Below are positions 1 to 8,398 of a DNA stretch of 64,000 bases, in pieces; the first letter of the stretch is position 1, and every line of letters begins with the position of its first letter. Location: assembly GCF_017355875.1 (NCBI RefSeq), contig NZ_JAFEWC010000004.1:76989-140988 (forward strand), in the 5' to 3' direction. A program made the position numbers and the translations under genes. Below the pieces are notes generated by a model. That model searched no databases and had not been told where the DNA came from. It was given only the letters and a program-made list of their open reading frames with translations. This stretch comes from Aridibaculum aurantiacum (lineage in GTDB: Bacteria > Bacteroidota > Bacteroidia > Chitinophagales > Chitinophagaceae).

Positions 1-1212
1 CAACGACAACCGCTGCAGTTCAGAAGAAGAGATATCCAGGTATTCTTTTGTCCGTTCCGGATGATGGAGCGCATTAAAACTCTTCATGGCCTCTATCGCC
101 ACGTTCACAGTAGCAATAGGTGTTTTCAGTTCGTGGGTAATGTTGCTGATGAACTCGTTCTTCATTTCGGCCAGCTGCTGCTGCGCTAGTACGTTCCTGT
201 ACATTACTATAAAACTTGCGACAGTAAAAGCAACCAGCAAAATCGAGAGTGCCATCTGCGGGCCGATCTTCCCGAAAAGGTATGGCGTGAAGGAGTTAAA
301 TTGCGCCTGGTAAAAATTAGGTTTCACCATACCAACAGGCACGGGAGAAGTAGCAAGTACAGTGGAGTCAATTATTATCTCATTCTTCTTTTTGTCTTTG
401 TACTTAATGATGTTGAAAGGCACTTTGATGCCTGATTTTGATAATTCTAACTGGTAGGCAGAATCCAATTTAGCCATGGATAGTGTATCAGCAAACGCTG
501 TAGTGGTAAAAATTCTTATCGGCTGAGCTGGCTTCTTTAATACATCTTGTGCCTGGTCATCGCTTTCCTTAAGAGCTATATTGTTTATACGTATGGTGGC
601 TTTTGCAGGTGCTTTTTCAATAGTCTTTATTGGTTCTGGTGGCTGTACTTCCTGCGTATGCTTCATCACAAACCTTGTGATCGTATCGCCGTTAGCACGC
701 ATTTCAAGTATCCGTTTTTGCACCTCCTGTAACAGCGAATCCGAATTTTTCACCAGCGATGAATCTCCCTCCAACCGCCTGTACATTACCCGCATCTGGT
801 TTCCTGGTTCTACATTTCTTTTTGTTATCTGGAAATGAGCAGCCGCAGGTACAGTATCTATCCCCAGTTTCTTTACCTCATTTTGCTGCGGATCTTTTAG
901 CTGAATTATCACCTGGTTTGGTAGCGTGTCACCTTTTTTACCGGAGGCCACAGCCTTCCGTTTCATCACATTGATTGCTTCTACATTAAATAGATTTTCG
1001 CCCGCCTGCTCAAAGAAGCTTGTATCCATTTTAAAATTTGCCACCTGCACTTTGTAAACGGCCTCCCTGAACACCACATCAGCCTCCCGCTGCAATGCGC
1101 TCTTCTCATCATTGTATAGCCTCGATATCCAGTAAACCTGGAAACCGACTATCAGCAGGATGGTAGCCACCATCATTGCCCGTGCTATATGTATCTTTTG
1201 CTGCGCTGTCAT
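1..1212 (-). CDS. Sensor histidine kinase, C-terminal part beyond the window
   Basis: The reading frame is open from an ATG at 1210-1212 to the left edge, giving 404 residues of the N-terminal part. A first membrane segment lies at about residues 9-26 and a second at about 318-338, enclosing a roughly 290-residue extracytoplasmic sensor region. A HisKA dimerisation box follows, with the motif ITHELKTPI and the phospho-acceptor His at about residue 360. The ATP-binding domain must lie outside the window. A -7 box TACATTTG (minus strand, 1222-1229) sits just upstream of the start. This is a membrane two-component kinase; the signal is unknown and no response regulator is visible here. The family call rests on the H-box and topology. 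Confidence 0.9.
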   Translation of the reverse strand, partial: MTAQQKIHIARAMMVATILLIVGFQVYWISRLYNDEKSALQREADVVFREAVYKVQVANFKMDTSFFEQAGENLFNVEAINVMKRKAVASGKKGDTLPNQVIIQLKDPQQNEVKKLGIDTVPAAAHFQITKRNVEPGNQMRVMYRRLEGDSSLVKNSDSLLQEVQKRILEMRANGDTITRFVMKHTQEVQPPEPIKTIEKAPAKATIRINNIALKESDDQAQDVLKKPAQPIRIFTTTAFADTLSMAKLDSAYQLELSKSGIKVPFNIIKYKDKKKNEIIIDSTVLATSPVPVGMVKPNFYQAQFNSFTPYLFGKIGPQMALSILLVAFTVASFIVMYRNVLAQQQLAEMKNEFISNITHELKTPIATVNVAIEAMKSFNALHHPERTKEYLDISSSELQRLSL

Positions 1213-1221
1213 GTACAAAAA

Positions 1222-1229
1222 CAAATGTA
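1222..1229 (-). promoter_or_regulatory. Bacteroidota -7 box for the sensor kinase
   Basis: The minus strand reads TACATTTG, an exact match to TAnnTTTG, 10 nt before the kinase ATG. The -33 element is not clear. Confidence 0.5.
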
Positions 1230-1316
1230 GCCGAAACCAAAAGCATTCACTCCCGCCGTTAACCTTAATTAACCTTGTTGCAACCATACTTAACCCTGCT
1301 GCCATGGCTGCCACTT

Positions 1317-1324
1317 TACATTTG
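1317..1324 (+). promoter_or_regulatory. Bacteroidota -7 box for the GLPGLI gene
   Basis: TACATTTG matches TAnnTTTG and lies 19 nt before the ATG at 1344. Its position favours that ATG over the longer frame beginning at 1275. Confidence 0.5.
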
Positions 1325-1343
1325 CTCAAGAAAATTTTACCGC

Positions 1344-2075
1344 ATGAAAAAGATACTAATTGCTATTACTGCCGTACTCTGCAGCCATACTTTGCTTGCC
1401 CAAGTAAAAGAAGGGACCATTCTTTATGAAAGAAAGATGGATATGCACCGACGCATACAAGATGAGCAAATGAAGGCGATGATGCCACAGTTTCGTACCA
1501 GCAAACACCAGTTGTTGTTTAGCGACAGTGTCTCAATTTATAAAGCTGTGCAGGAAGAAGAAGCTCCGGACCCATTTGCCGATGGCGGCGGCAATAGAGT
1601 TATGTTTAGAATGTCTGCCGGTGAAGGCGAGCAATATCGCAACTTCAGCAATCAACGGTTTATAGAAAGCCGGGAATTGGGTGCTAAAACTTATATCATA
1701 GAAGATACCATACGCCAGCAACCATGGAAGCTAACGGATGAAACAAAAACCATACTGAACTACAGCTGCAAAAAAGCTACACGTAAAACAGAACGCGGTC
1801 AAGAGGTGGAGGCGTGGTATACCGAAGCAATACCTTGCCCTGCCGGACCAGAAGGATTTGCAAGTTTGCCAGGTGCTATACTGCAGCTAAACATCAATAA
1901 TGATGAAATAGTGTATGTGGCTACAGCGGTGTCAGATAAGGTAAATGCTAAAGAACTGAAGGAACCATCTAAGGGTAAAAAGGTAAATCGTGCAGAATTT
2001 GCCAAACTTATGCAAGAAATGTATGGCAGTCCTGGCCAGGGCGGAGGCAACAGGGTAATAAGAATAATGAACTAG
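1344..2075 (+). CDS. GLPGLI family secreted protein
   Basis: The 243-residue product begins with a signal peptide (MKKILIAITAVLCSHTLLAQ). It has the family hallmark near residue 175, here GFASLPGAILQL in place of the usual GLPGLI-LE. GLPGLI proteins (TIGR01200) are exported Bacteroidota proteins of unknown function, often encoded near outer-membrane receptors or two-component genes. The frame is open from 1275, but 1344 gives the signal peptide at the N terminus and a well-placed -7 box. The C terminus is Gly/Asn/Arg rich. It is divergent from the sensor kinase and convergent with the helicase, with which it shares a terminator hairpin. Confidence 0.85.
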   Translation: MKKILIAITAVLCSHTLLAQVKEGTILYERKMDMHRRIQDEQMKAMMPQFRTSKHQLLFSDSVSIYKAVQEEEAPDPFADGGGNRVMFRMSAGEGEQYRNFSNQRFIESRELGAKTYIIEDTIRQQPWKLTDETKTILNYSCKKATRKTERGQEVEAWYTEAIPCPAGPEGFASLPGAILQLNINNDEIVYVATAVSDKVNAKELKEPSKGKKVNRAEFAKLMQEMYGSPGQGGGNRVIRIMN

Positions 2076-2084
2076 TGATTAAAG

Positions 2085-2118
2085 AAAAATGGCAGCCAAT
2101 TCTAAGGCTGCCATTTTT
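2085..2118. terminator. Bidirectional terminator between the GLPGLI gene and the helicase
   Basis: AAAAATGGCAGCC and GGCTGCCATTTTT form a 13-bp stem around an 8-nt loop. Both strands end in a T run, so it can serve both convergent genes. Confidence 0.8.
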
Positions 2119-2122
2119 TAAT

Positions 2123-3505
2123 TTAGCTGGTGGGCTGAGTGGCCTCACCCGGATTGTTTCTTCGTTGACTGTTGTTTTCGCTTTGTCTATTGTTACTGTT
2201 TTGCCTGTTGTTTCCTCCCTGCCTGTTGTTCCCAGCTTGCCTATTGTTTCCACCCTGGCCGCTACCGCCGCCTTGCCTGTTTCCGCCGCCCTGGTTGTTT
2301 CCACCTTGCCGCGGGTTCCGGAACTGCTGGTTAGGTCTCTTGTTTTTTCTGTAAGCAACAGGTTCATAAGCTGGAGCTTCACCAAAATCAGCTGGCACTG
2401 GTGGCTTTTCTACTTCGCCTACCAGTTCTTCTATTCTCTGAAACTTTCGCTGCTCTAGCTCGTTCACAAATGTAATGGCGACACCGTCAGTTTGCGCCCT
2501 TGCAGTACGACCTATCCGGTGCACATAATCTTCGCCATCGTTGGGCACCTCGTAATTTATTACCAGCTCTATATTGTCTATATCTATTCCTCTTGACAAG
2601 ATATCGGTAGCTACCAAAATGCGCAGCCTGCGATTAGCAAATGCTGCCAGCACTTCCTCGCGCCTATCTTGCTCCAGGTCCGAATGTATCTCGTCAACCG
2701 AAAGTTTGGCCGACTTCAATAGCCTCGTCAGGTCTTTTACATTGTGCTTCTTGGAGCAGAATATGAGAACGCTACTGTAGCTGGTGGTAGAAAGTATATG
2801 CTTGATCAGCGGCAGCTTCTGTTTTTCGTACACCACGTAAGCCTGTTGGTGAATAGACTTAGGCGGAGCCGAAACAGCAATGTTGATCTCCACCGGGTTC
2901 TTCAAGATCTTGCGGCTAAGCTCGCGAATACGCGAAGGCATTGTTGCAGAAAAAAGTAGCGTCTGGCGGGTTGCGGGCAGGAATGATATAATCTTCATGA
3001 TATCATCATTGAAGCCCATGTCCATCATCCGGTCTGCTTCGTCCAGCACCAGGAAATCAAGTTTTTGCAGTTTTACATAACCCATAGCCAGGTGGCCAAT
3101 CAGCCTGCCCGGTGTAGAGATAACTATATCCGCACCTTTTGAAAGTGCCTGTTTTTCCTGCACAAAGGATGCTCCGCTTCCACCACCGTACACTGCAATA
3201 TTGCTGATTGGGGTGAAATAAGATAAACCTTCCAGGTTCTGCGATATCTGTATGGCCAGCTCACGTGTAGGAACGATGATAAGTGCATTGATGTGTTCAT
3301 GCTCCGGCATGGAGATGATCTTATGAATGAGCGGCAAAAGAAAAGCTGCCGTTTTACCAGTACCTGTTTGTGCAGAGGCTATTATGTCCTTGCCTTCCAT
3401 GATGTGAGGGATCACCTGTTCTTGTACCGGTGTAGCATCTTCAAATCCTGTATAATAGATGCCTTCTACAAGGCGTTCGTCAAAACCAAATTCAGTAAAC
3501 TTCAA
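2123..3505 (-). CDS. RhlE-like DEAD-box ATP-dependent RNA helicase
   Basis: The 460-residue protein carries the DEAD-box motifs in order: a Q motif (ATPVQEQ, about residue 25), Walker A (AQTGTGKT, about 45-52), PTRELA, TPGR, VLDEADRM, SAT, and the C-terminal HRIGRTAR. It unwinds short RNA duplexes, probably in ribosome assembly or mRNA turnover. The last 75 or so residues are a low-complexity Gly/Asn/Gln/Arg tail with repeated NNRQ and GGGNRQ units, as in RNA-binding tails of this subfamily. A -7 box TATATTTG lies upstream of the start. A specific E. coli-type name is not certain from sequence alone. Confidence 0.93.
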   Translation of the reverse strand: MKFTEFGFDERLVEGIYYTGFEDATPVQEQVIPHIMEGKDIIASAQTGTGKTAAFLLPLIHKIISMPEHEHINALIIVPTRELAIQISQNLEGLSYFTPISNIAVYGGGSGASFVQEKQALSKGADIVISTPGRLIGHLAMGYVKLQKLDFLVLDEADRMMDMGFNDDIMKIISFLPATRQTLLFSATMPSRIRELSRKILKNPVEINIAVSAPPKSIHQQAYVVYEKQKLPLIKHILSTTSYSSVLIFCSKKHNVKDLTRLLKSAKLSVDEIHSDLEQDRREEVLAAFANRRLRILVATDILSRGIDIDNIELVINYEVPNDGEDYVHRIGRTARAQTDGVAITFVNELEQRKFQRIEELVGEVEKPPVPADFGEAPAYEPVAYRKNKRPNQQFRNPRQGGNNQGGGNRQGGGSGQGGNNRQAGNNRQGGNNRQNSNNRQSENNSQRRNNPGEATQPTS

Positions 3506-3524
3506 AATATGTATTTAATAATGC

Positions 3525-3532
3525 CAAATATA
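3525..3532 (-). promoter_or_regulatory. Bacteroidota -7 box for the helicase gene
   Basis: The minus strand reads TATATTTG, an exact TAnnTTTG match, 19 nt before the helicase ATG. It overlaps possible upstream starts of the next plus-strand gene. Confidence 0.5.
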
Positions 3533-3643
3533 CGTATAGAAACACAGGAGCAGAAGGTAAGGCAGAAGGAGCAAGATGTATTTATCAAAGAATTAGCCTA
3601 CACGCATTGGCCTGATTCTTATACCTATCTAAAAAAACAAACA

Positions 3644-3847
3644 ATGAAACCAGTGATGATACGCCTGGACTTGGCAGGAACTACAGTGCATGTAAATGCC
3701 AACCAGATACTTTACTACTATGCAAAACAGCGCGATGACGGGCAGGTAGTGACAGAGCTTTTCTTCACTGAAAAGTTTGGGATAGAGGTGAAAGAGACGC
3801 CTGCTGAAATAGATGGGCTTATTAACGCCAACACGCTGCTAGGGTAG
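3644..3847 (+). CDS. Small conserved-looking hypothetical protein
   Basis: The product is 67 residues from ATG 3644 (MKPVMIRLDLAG...). Its start (MIRLDLAGTTVHVNANQILYYY) loosely recalls small FlbD-like proteins, which have a short beta-rich fold with an N-terminal MIxLT-x-NG and a VNxxxI stretch, but no flagellar genes are present. The frame extends upstream through further ATGs at 3510 and 3522. Those lie on the helicase promoter and add a Lys/Glu-rich segment with no recognisable domain, so I prefer the shorter form. Function unknown; no signal peptide or membrane segment. Confidence 0.55.
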   Translation: MKPVMIRLDLAGTTVHVNANQILYYYAKQRDDGQVVTELFFTEKFGIEVKETPAEIDGLINANTLLG

Positions 3848-3996
3848 AACGAAAATTGCGGCTGATTTCGGGTTTGGATGCTGGATTTCTAATACTGATG
3901 ATGCCTGGTGACCATAAATCTAAAATCCACAATTGCTAAATCTAATATCCTTTGGCATATTTTTTACGCAGGAAAACCTGTACGAAAACTTGAATT

Positions 3997-4356
3997 ATGC
4001 TTGACAAACAAGATGCAGGAGACAAACAAAATTTGTCAAAATCAACCGATGATGACAAATACCTTCCGATAGACCCGGGCCAACAAAGTGAAGTGGGGCT
4101 AAAAATAGAAACACCCATTGTAAAACGCGATGAAGGTATAAGTGAGCAAAGCGCTAAATGGGAAGATGCCCAGGAACGCGGAGGCATAGGTGAGTCTATC
4201 ATTCCTGAAGAAGCAGAACAATACATAAAGGATCCTTCGCCAGAGGAAATGGCTCATGATGATAACAAAGACAAGAAAGACTGGAGCTTTATGAAAGATG
4301 GAGAACGAACGCCTCCTGAAAATAACCCGGAGGATATAAATAACGAAAGCCTGTGA
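3997..4356 (+). CDS. Acidic, hydrophilic hypothetical protein
   Basis: The 119-residue product is almost free of hydrophobic stretches and rich in Asp, Glu, Lys, Asn and Pro, so it is probably largely disordered and cytoplasmic. I do not recognise a family. It resembles in composition, and in a shared MxxKQD start and a W(E/S)-x-M/L-K-x-GE end, the 57-residue product at 40824-40997; this could reflect distant relation or just similar composition. A terminator hairpin overlaps its stop codon, which supports it being a real, separately transcribed gene. Confidence 0.6.
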   Translation: MLDKQDAGDKQNLSKSTDDDKYLPIDPGQQSEVGLKIETPIVKRDEGISEQSAKWEDAQERGGIGESIIPEEAEQYIKDPSPEEMAHDDNKDKKDWSFMKDGERTPPENNPEDINNESL

Positions 4357-4376
4357 TCATCATAGGCTTTTCTTTT
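4346..4376 (+). terminator. Terminator overlapping the stop codon of the acidic protein gene
   Basis: AAAGCCT (4346-4352) pairs with AGGCTTT (4364-4370), followed by TCTTTT. The left arm lies inside the coding region. Confidence 0.6.
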
Positions 4377-4421
4377 ACAGCTATTCCTCCCTTTTCATAT
4401 AAATGTTTACCTTAAGATTAG

Positions 4422-5132
4422 ATGCATTTGATCCAAAACAAACTTGCTATTGTAACAGGCGCCAGCTCGGGCATAGGGAAAGCAATTGCTGCCGCCCTGC
4501 TAGGTGAAGGCACTATAGTAGTGAATGCAGATATTGTTGCTCCACCAGATCCTCCTTCTTTGCCCGGTTATCATTTTGTACCTACCGATGTAACCAACGC
4601 AGCTAGTGTGAACGCGCTGTATAGCAAGGTGCACGAGCTGGGTGTTCCAAGCATCCTTGTTTGTAATGCCGGCAAAGGAATTCATGAGAAGCTGGGTGAG
4701 GGAGACCCGGAAAAGTGGGCACGTGTAATAGACCTGAACATCACCGGCACCCTGCGTATCCTTCGCAGTTTTCTTCCTGCTCTCACCTCTGGTACAGAGC
4801 CTGCCAATATTATTTTCATTTCTTCTATTGCTGCAAAAAGTGCTTACGAATATGGTGGCGTATACGCTGCTACCAAAGCTGCTGTTAATATGATTGCTGA
4901 AACCTTACGCTTAGAAACGAAGGGAAAAGCACGCATAACAGTGATAGCCCCCGGCGTGGTGGACACAGGCTTCTTCAGCAACCTGGAGAGCGGCCAGCTA
5001 GATGTGGAATCTATCGGCCTTGGAGCGCTCGATCCGGCTGAAGTAGCAGAAGCTGTTCTGTATGCAATTTCCCTCAAACCTGCGCAGGTACTGAATTATA
5101 TTGAACTCCGGCCTATCCTCCAAGTGCCTTGA
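4422..5132 (+). CDS. Short-chain dehydrogenase/reductase
   Basis: The 236-residue protein is a classical SDR. It has the nucleotide-binding TGASSGIG near residue 13, NAG near residue 84, a Ser in ISSIAAK and the catalytic YxxxK in YAATKAA near residue 148. It should reduce a carbonyl or oxidise an alcohol with NAD(P)H; the substrate cannot be read from sequence. It opens a co-directional run of sugar-modifying genes, with 60 nt to the next one, and may supply or modify a precursor for that pathway. It might equally be an independent gene. Confidence 0.88.
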   Translation: MHLIQNKLAIVTGASSGIGKAIAAALLGEGTIVVNADIVAPPDPPSLPGYHFVPTDVTNAASVNALYSKVHELGVPSILVCNAGKGIHEKLGEGDPEKWARVIDLNITGTLRILRSFLPALTSGTEPANIIFISSIAAKSAYEYGGVYAATKAAVNMIAETLRLETKGKARITVIAPGVVDTGFFSNLESGQLDVESIGLGALDPAEVAEAVLYAISLKPAQVLNYIELRPILQVP

Positions 5133-5192
5133 TTTACAACGTGGAACGATTTTTTAGAGGTAGTAGAAGAACCTGCTAAACAACCATTATAG

Positions 5193-6311
5193 ATGAGTAA
5201 AAAAATACTGATTACCGGGGGCGCCGGCTTTATTGGATCTCACCTTGCCGACGAACTATTAGAAAAAGGATACCAAGTAAGAGTGCTGGACAACCTGAGT
5301 GAACAGGTTCATGGCAAGAATTGTGAAAGACCCGAATACCTGGACCCTGACGTAGAATTGGTAGTGGGTGATGTGCGCGACCCGGAAAAAGTGAAGCAGG
5401 CGCTAAAAGGAGTAGATGCAGTATATCATTATGCAGCTATGGTGGGTGTAGGTCAGAGTATGTACGAAGTAAAAGAGTACACTGATGTAAATAATATAGG
5501 TACAGCAGTACTCATGGAAGCCCTGATGAACAACCCGGTGGAAAAACTGGTGGTAGCATCAAGCATGAGTATCTATGGCGAAGGTTTGTATAAAGATGCA
5601 TCTGGAGCCATCAAAACTGGGCTGGAGCGTAAACTGGACCAGCTAAAGCAAGGACTATGGGAAGTACGCGACGCAAAAGGAACCGTTCTTAATCCTTTTC
5701 CTACGCCTGAAACAAAACAACCTTGCCTTTCTTCAGTTTATGCTTTGAGCAAATACGACCAGGAGCGCCTTTGCCTGCTGCTGGGTAAAGCATATAACAT
5801 TCCAACTACAGCGCTACGTTTCTTCAATGTATATGGTACAAGGCAAGCCCTTTCAAACCCATACACTGGCGTGTTGGCCATATTTGCTTCCCGCCTGCTC
5901 AATAACAATTCGCCAATGATATTTGAAGACGGCAACCAGAAACGTGATTTTGTGCATGTATCTGATATTGCCCGTGCCTCACGCCTTGCTATGGAAGTTC
6001 CTGAGGCGGATGATGAGGTCTTCAACGTAGGCAGTGGCAATTCATATACTATTACTGAAATAGCTGAACGCATGTCAGCTGTTATGAACAAAGAACATAT
6101 CAAACCACTTATAACAGGTAAATATCGCGTAGGCGATATCAGGCATTGTTATTCTGATATAACCAAGGCAAAAGAAATTCTGGGTTACGAACCACAAATT
6201 ACTTTGGAAAACGGGCTGGAAGAGCTGGCTCAATGGCTGGAAGGACAAACAGCTGAAGACAAGGTAAACGAGGCAAGTAATGAATTAGCTGCCAGGGGAC
6301 TTACTGTTTAA
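5193..6311 (+). CDS. NAD-dependent NDP-sugar epimerase (dTDP-L-rhamnose 4-epimerase-like)
   Basis: This extended SDR of 372 residues has the NAD site GGAGFIGSH near residue 9, a catalytic Ser in ASSMSIYG, the YALSK active-site pair near residue 187, and the FFNVYGTRQ and EDGNQKRDFVHV blocks typical of UDP-galactose and dTDP-rhamnose 4-epimerases. It probably inverts a hydroxyl on a nucleotide-activated hexose in the cytoplasm. The insert between the Ser and Tyr motifs (about residues 135-180) resembles that of dTDP-L-rhamnose 4-epimerases. It lies 20 nt before the fusion gene, as expected for one operon. Confidence 0.88.
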   Translation: MSKKILITGGAGFIGSHLADELLEKGYQVRVLDNLSEQVHGKNCERPEYLDPDVELVVGDVRDPEKVKQALKGVDAVYHYAAMVGVGQSMYEVKEYTDVNNIGTAVLMEALMNNPVEKLVVASSMSIYGEGLYKDASGAIKTGLERKLDQLKQGLWEVRDAKGTVLNPFPTPETKQPCLSSVYALSKYDQERLCLLLGKAYNIPTTALRFFNVYGTRQALSNPYTGVLAIFASRLLNNNSPMIFEDGNQKRDFVHVSDIARASRLAMEVPEADDEVFNVGSGNSYTITEIAERMSAVMNKEHIKPLITGKYRVGDIRHCYSDITKAKEILGYEPQITLENGLEELAQWLEGQTAEDKVNEASNELAARGLTV

Positions 6312-6331
6312 TCCATTAAATCAAAACCCGT

Positions 6332-8398
6332 ATGTTAGACAACACCGTAAACAAAATAAACGGCACCATGCCTGGAAAAGTAGGGGTGGTTCAATGGTTT
6401 CATATAAATCAATACGAAGAAGTGGAGCGTACGCTTGCCGACCTCGACAAGCTTGGAATAAACCTTTTACGCACTAATATATCATGGGCAGATTATCATC
6501 GTCCAAACGGCAAAGAGTGGTATGACTGGCTGTTCAAGACAATTGGCAACAAAGTAGAGATCCTGCCTTGTATCCTGTATACACCGCCATCCATTGCCGT
6601 TAAACCTAAATCATCTGCTCCTCCGCAAAATCCACGTGATTATGCGGATTTTGTAGATAGGATCATCAGCGAATACGGCCAGTATTTCACTTATGTAGAG
6701 CTTTGGAACGAGCCTAATAATACTGCCGAATACGACTTTACAATAGATCCTGATTGGGACATCTTTTGTACCATGATTGGCGCAGCTGCTAATTGGGCTA
6801 AACAATGCGGCAAGAAAACCGTCCTCGGCGGCATGAGCCCTATCGATCCAAACTGGATGCAACAGATGTTTCGCAAAAACCTGATGCAATACATTGATGT
6901 GGTAGGTGTACATGGTTTCCCTGATGTATTTGATTACAACTGGGAAGGATGGCAGCCCGAACTACAGAAGATACAGCGTGTGCTTGACGAGAATAATTGT
7001 AAAGCAGAACTTTGGATAACAGAAGCCGGTTTTTCTACATGGCAAAAGAACGAGAAGAAGCAGATGAAGGAATTTATTTCCGCTGCAGAAGCTGGTGCGC
7101 CTCGTATGTACTGGTACGGCTTGCGTGATCTTTCTCCAGAAATGGCTGCTGTAGACCGCTTCCATTTAGACGAACGCGAATATTATTTCGGAATGCAACA
7201 TGCCGATGGCTCTGCTAAGTTGCTGTTCACCATGCTGGCTGCTAAGGGTATTGAAGGCCTGAAGAAGTACCAGTGGATGACAGAACATATCGTAGGCAAG
7301 CCTCCAGAAGAAAAATATACATTAATAACAGGCGGTGCCGGTTTTGTAGGTACCAACGTGGCTGATAAAATTTTATCATCCGGCAAGCCAGTTATGGTTC
7401 TTGATAATCTATCGCGTGCCGGTGTTCAGAACAACCTTTTCTGGCTAAAAGAAAAGCATGGCGACAAGCTGCAGATCATGGTTGCTGATATACGCGATCG
7501 TGCCTCAGTGACCGCGGCTGTACAAGGTGCCGATATGGTTTTCCATTTTGCAGCGCAGGTGGCGGTTACATCCAGCCTTACAGATCCTTTCCATGATTTT
7601 GAAGTGAATGCACAAGGCACGCTCAACCTGCTGGAAGCCATCCGCCGTTCAGCACATCAACCGCCAATTGTATTTACCTCTACCAATAAAGTGTACGGCG
7701 ACCTGCACGACCTGGGCATCATTATGAACGGTACCCGCTACCACCCGGAGAACCTGCACTTCCGTAAGCATGGTATAAGCGAAGAAAGAATACTTGACTT
7801 CCACAGCCCTTATGGTTGTACAAAGGGTGTAGCCGATCAATACATTTTAGACTACGCAAGAACCTTTGGACTTAAGACTGTCGTATTCCGCATGAGCTGT
7901 ATTTACGGTCCACACCAGTTTGGAACAGAAGACCAGGGATGGGTGGCGCACTTCCTCATCCAGGCGCTAAAAGGCAAGCCGATCACTTTGTACGGCGATG
8001 GCAAACAAGTACGAGATATCCTGTTTGTTGAAGACCTGGTGAACGCATTCCTGCTGGCACAGGAAAACATCGACAGCATAACCGGCAACGCGTTCAATAT
8101 GGGTGGTGGTGTAGAAAATACCATTAGCCTGTTGGAACTGGTAGACCTGATAGGAACAATCTCTGGCAAAAAACCAGAAGTGAAGTTCGACGATTGGAGA
8201 CCAAGCGACCAGAAGTATTATGTGTCTGACTTCAACAAGTTTACAAAAGCAACCGGGTGGACACCAGCCTTTAGCACTACAGAAGGTATCAAACGTTTGT
8301 ACGACTGGCTGCAGGAAAATGCAGACGTTCCGCGCAAAGCCAAAGCACCCGTTAAGAAATTACATAACCCTTCAACCAAACTTACCGTAGTTAAATGA
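6332..8398 (+). CDS. Fusion of a clan GH-A-like glycosidase domain and a CDP-paratose 2-epimerase-like SDR
   Basis: The 688-residue protein joins two enzymes. Residues 15-320 look like a TIM-barrel glycoside hydrolase: ELWNEPN puts a possible acid/base Glu at about 127, and WITEAGFS puts a possible nucleophile Glu at about 231. Residues 329-670 form an extended SDR with GGAGFVGTN (334-342), Y494-x3-K498, and the blocks FRMSCIYGPHQFG and EDQGWVAHF seen in CDP-paratose (tyvelose) 2-epimerases. There is no signal peptide, so both halves act in the cytoplasm, where a glycosidase is unexpected. The frame is uninterrupted and the linker is short. The stop overlaps the next start (ATGA). The substrate of either half is unknown. 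Confidence 0.85.
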   Translation: MLDNTVNKINGTMPGKVGVVQWFHINQYEEVERTLADLDKLGINLLRTNISWADYHRPNGKEWYDWLFKTIGNKVEILPCILYTPPSIAVKPKSSAPPQNPRDYADFVDRIISEYGQYFTYVELWNEPNNTAEYDFTIDPDWDIFCTMIGAAANWAKQCGKKTVLGGMSPIDPNWMQQMFRKNLMQYIDVVGVHGFPDVFDYNWEGWQPELQKIQRVLDENNCKAELWITEAGFSTWQKNEKKQMKEFISAAEAGAPRMYWYGLRDLSPEMAAVDRFHLDEREYYFGMQHADGSAKLLFTMLAAKGIEGLKKYQWMTEHIVGKPPEEKYTLITGGAGFVGTNVADKILSSGKPVMVLDNLSRAGVQNNLFWLKEKHGDKLQIMVADIRDRASVTAAVQGADMVFHFAAQVAVTSSLTDPFHDFEVNAQGTLNLLEAIRRSAHQPPIVFTSTNKVYGDLHDLGIIMNGTRYHPENLHFRKHGISEERILDFHSPYGCTKGVADQYILDYARTFGLKTVVFRMSCIYGPHQFGTEDQGWVAHFLIQALKGKPITLYGDGKQVRDILFVEDLVNAFLLAQENIDSITGNAFNMGGGVENTISLLELVDLIGTISGKKPEVKFDDWRPSDQKYYVSDFNKFTKATGWTPAFSTTEGIKRLYDWLQENADVPRKAKAPVKKLHNPSTKLTVVK

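Noticed and set aside
1275-1343. Longer N terminus of the GLPGLI protein
   Set aside because: It would place the signal peptide internally and put the promoter box inside the coding sequence.
3510-3643. Longer form of the small protein at 3644
   Set aside because: The upstream ATGs overlap the helicase promoter and the added Lys/Glu-rich stretch shows no recognisable domain. This rejection is tentative.
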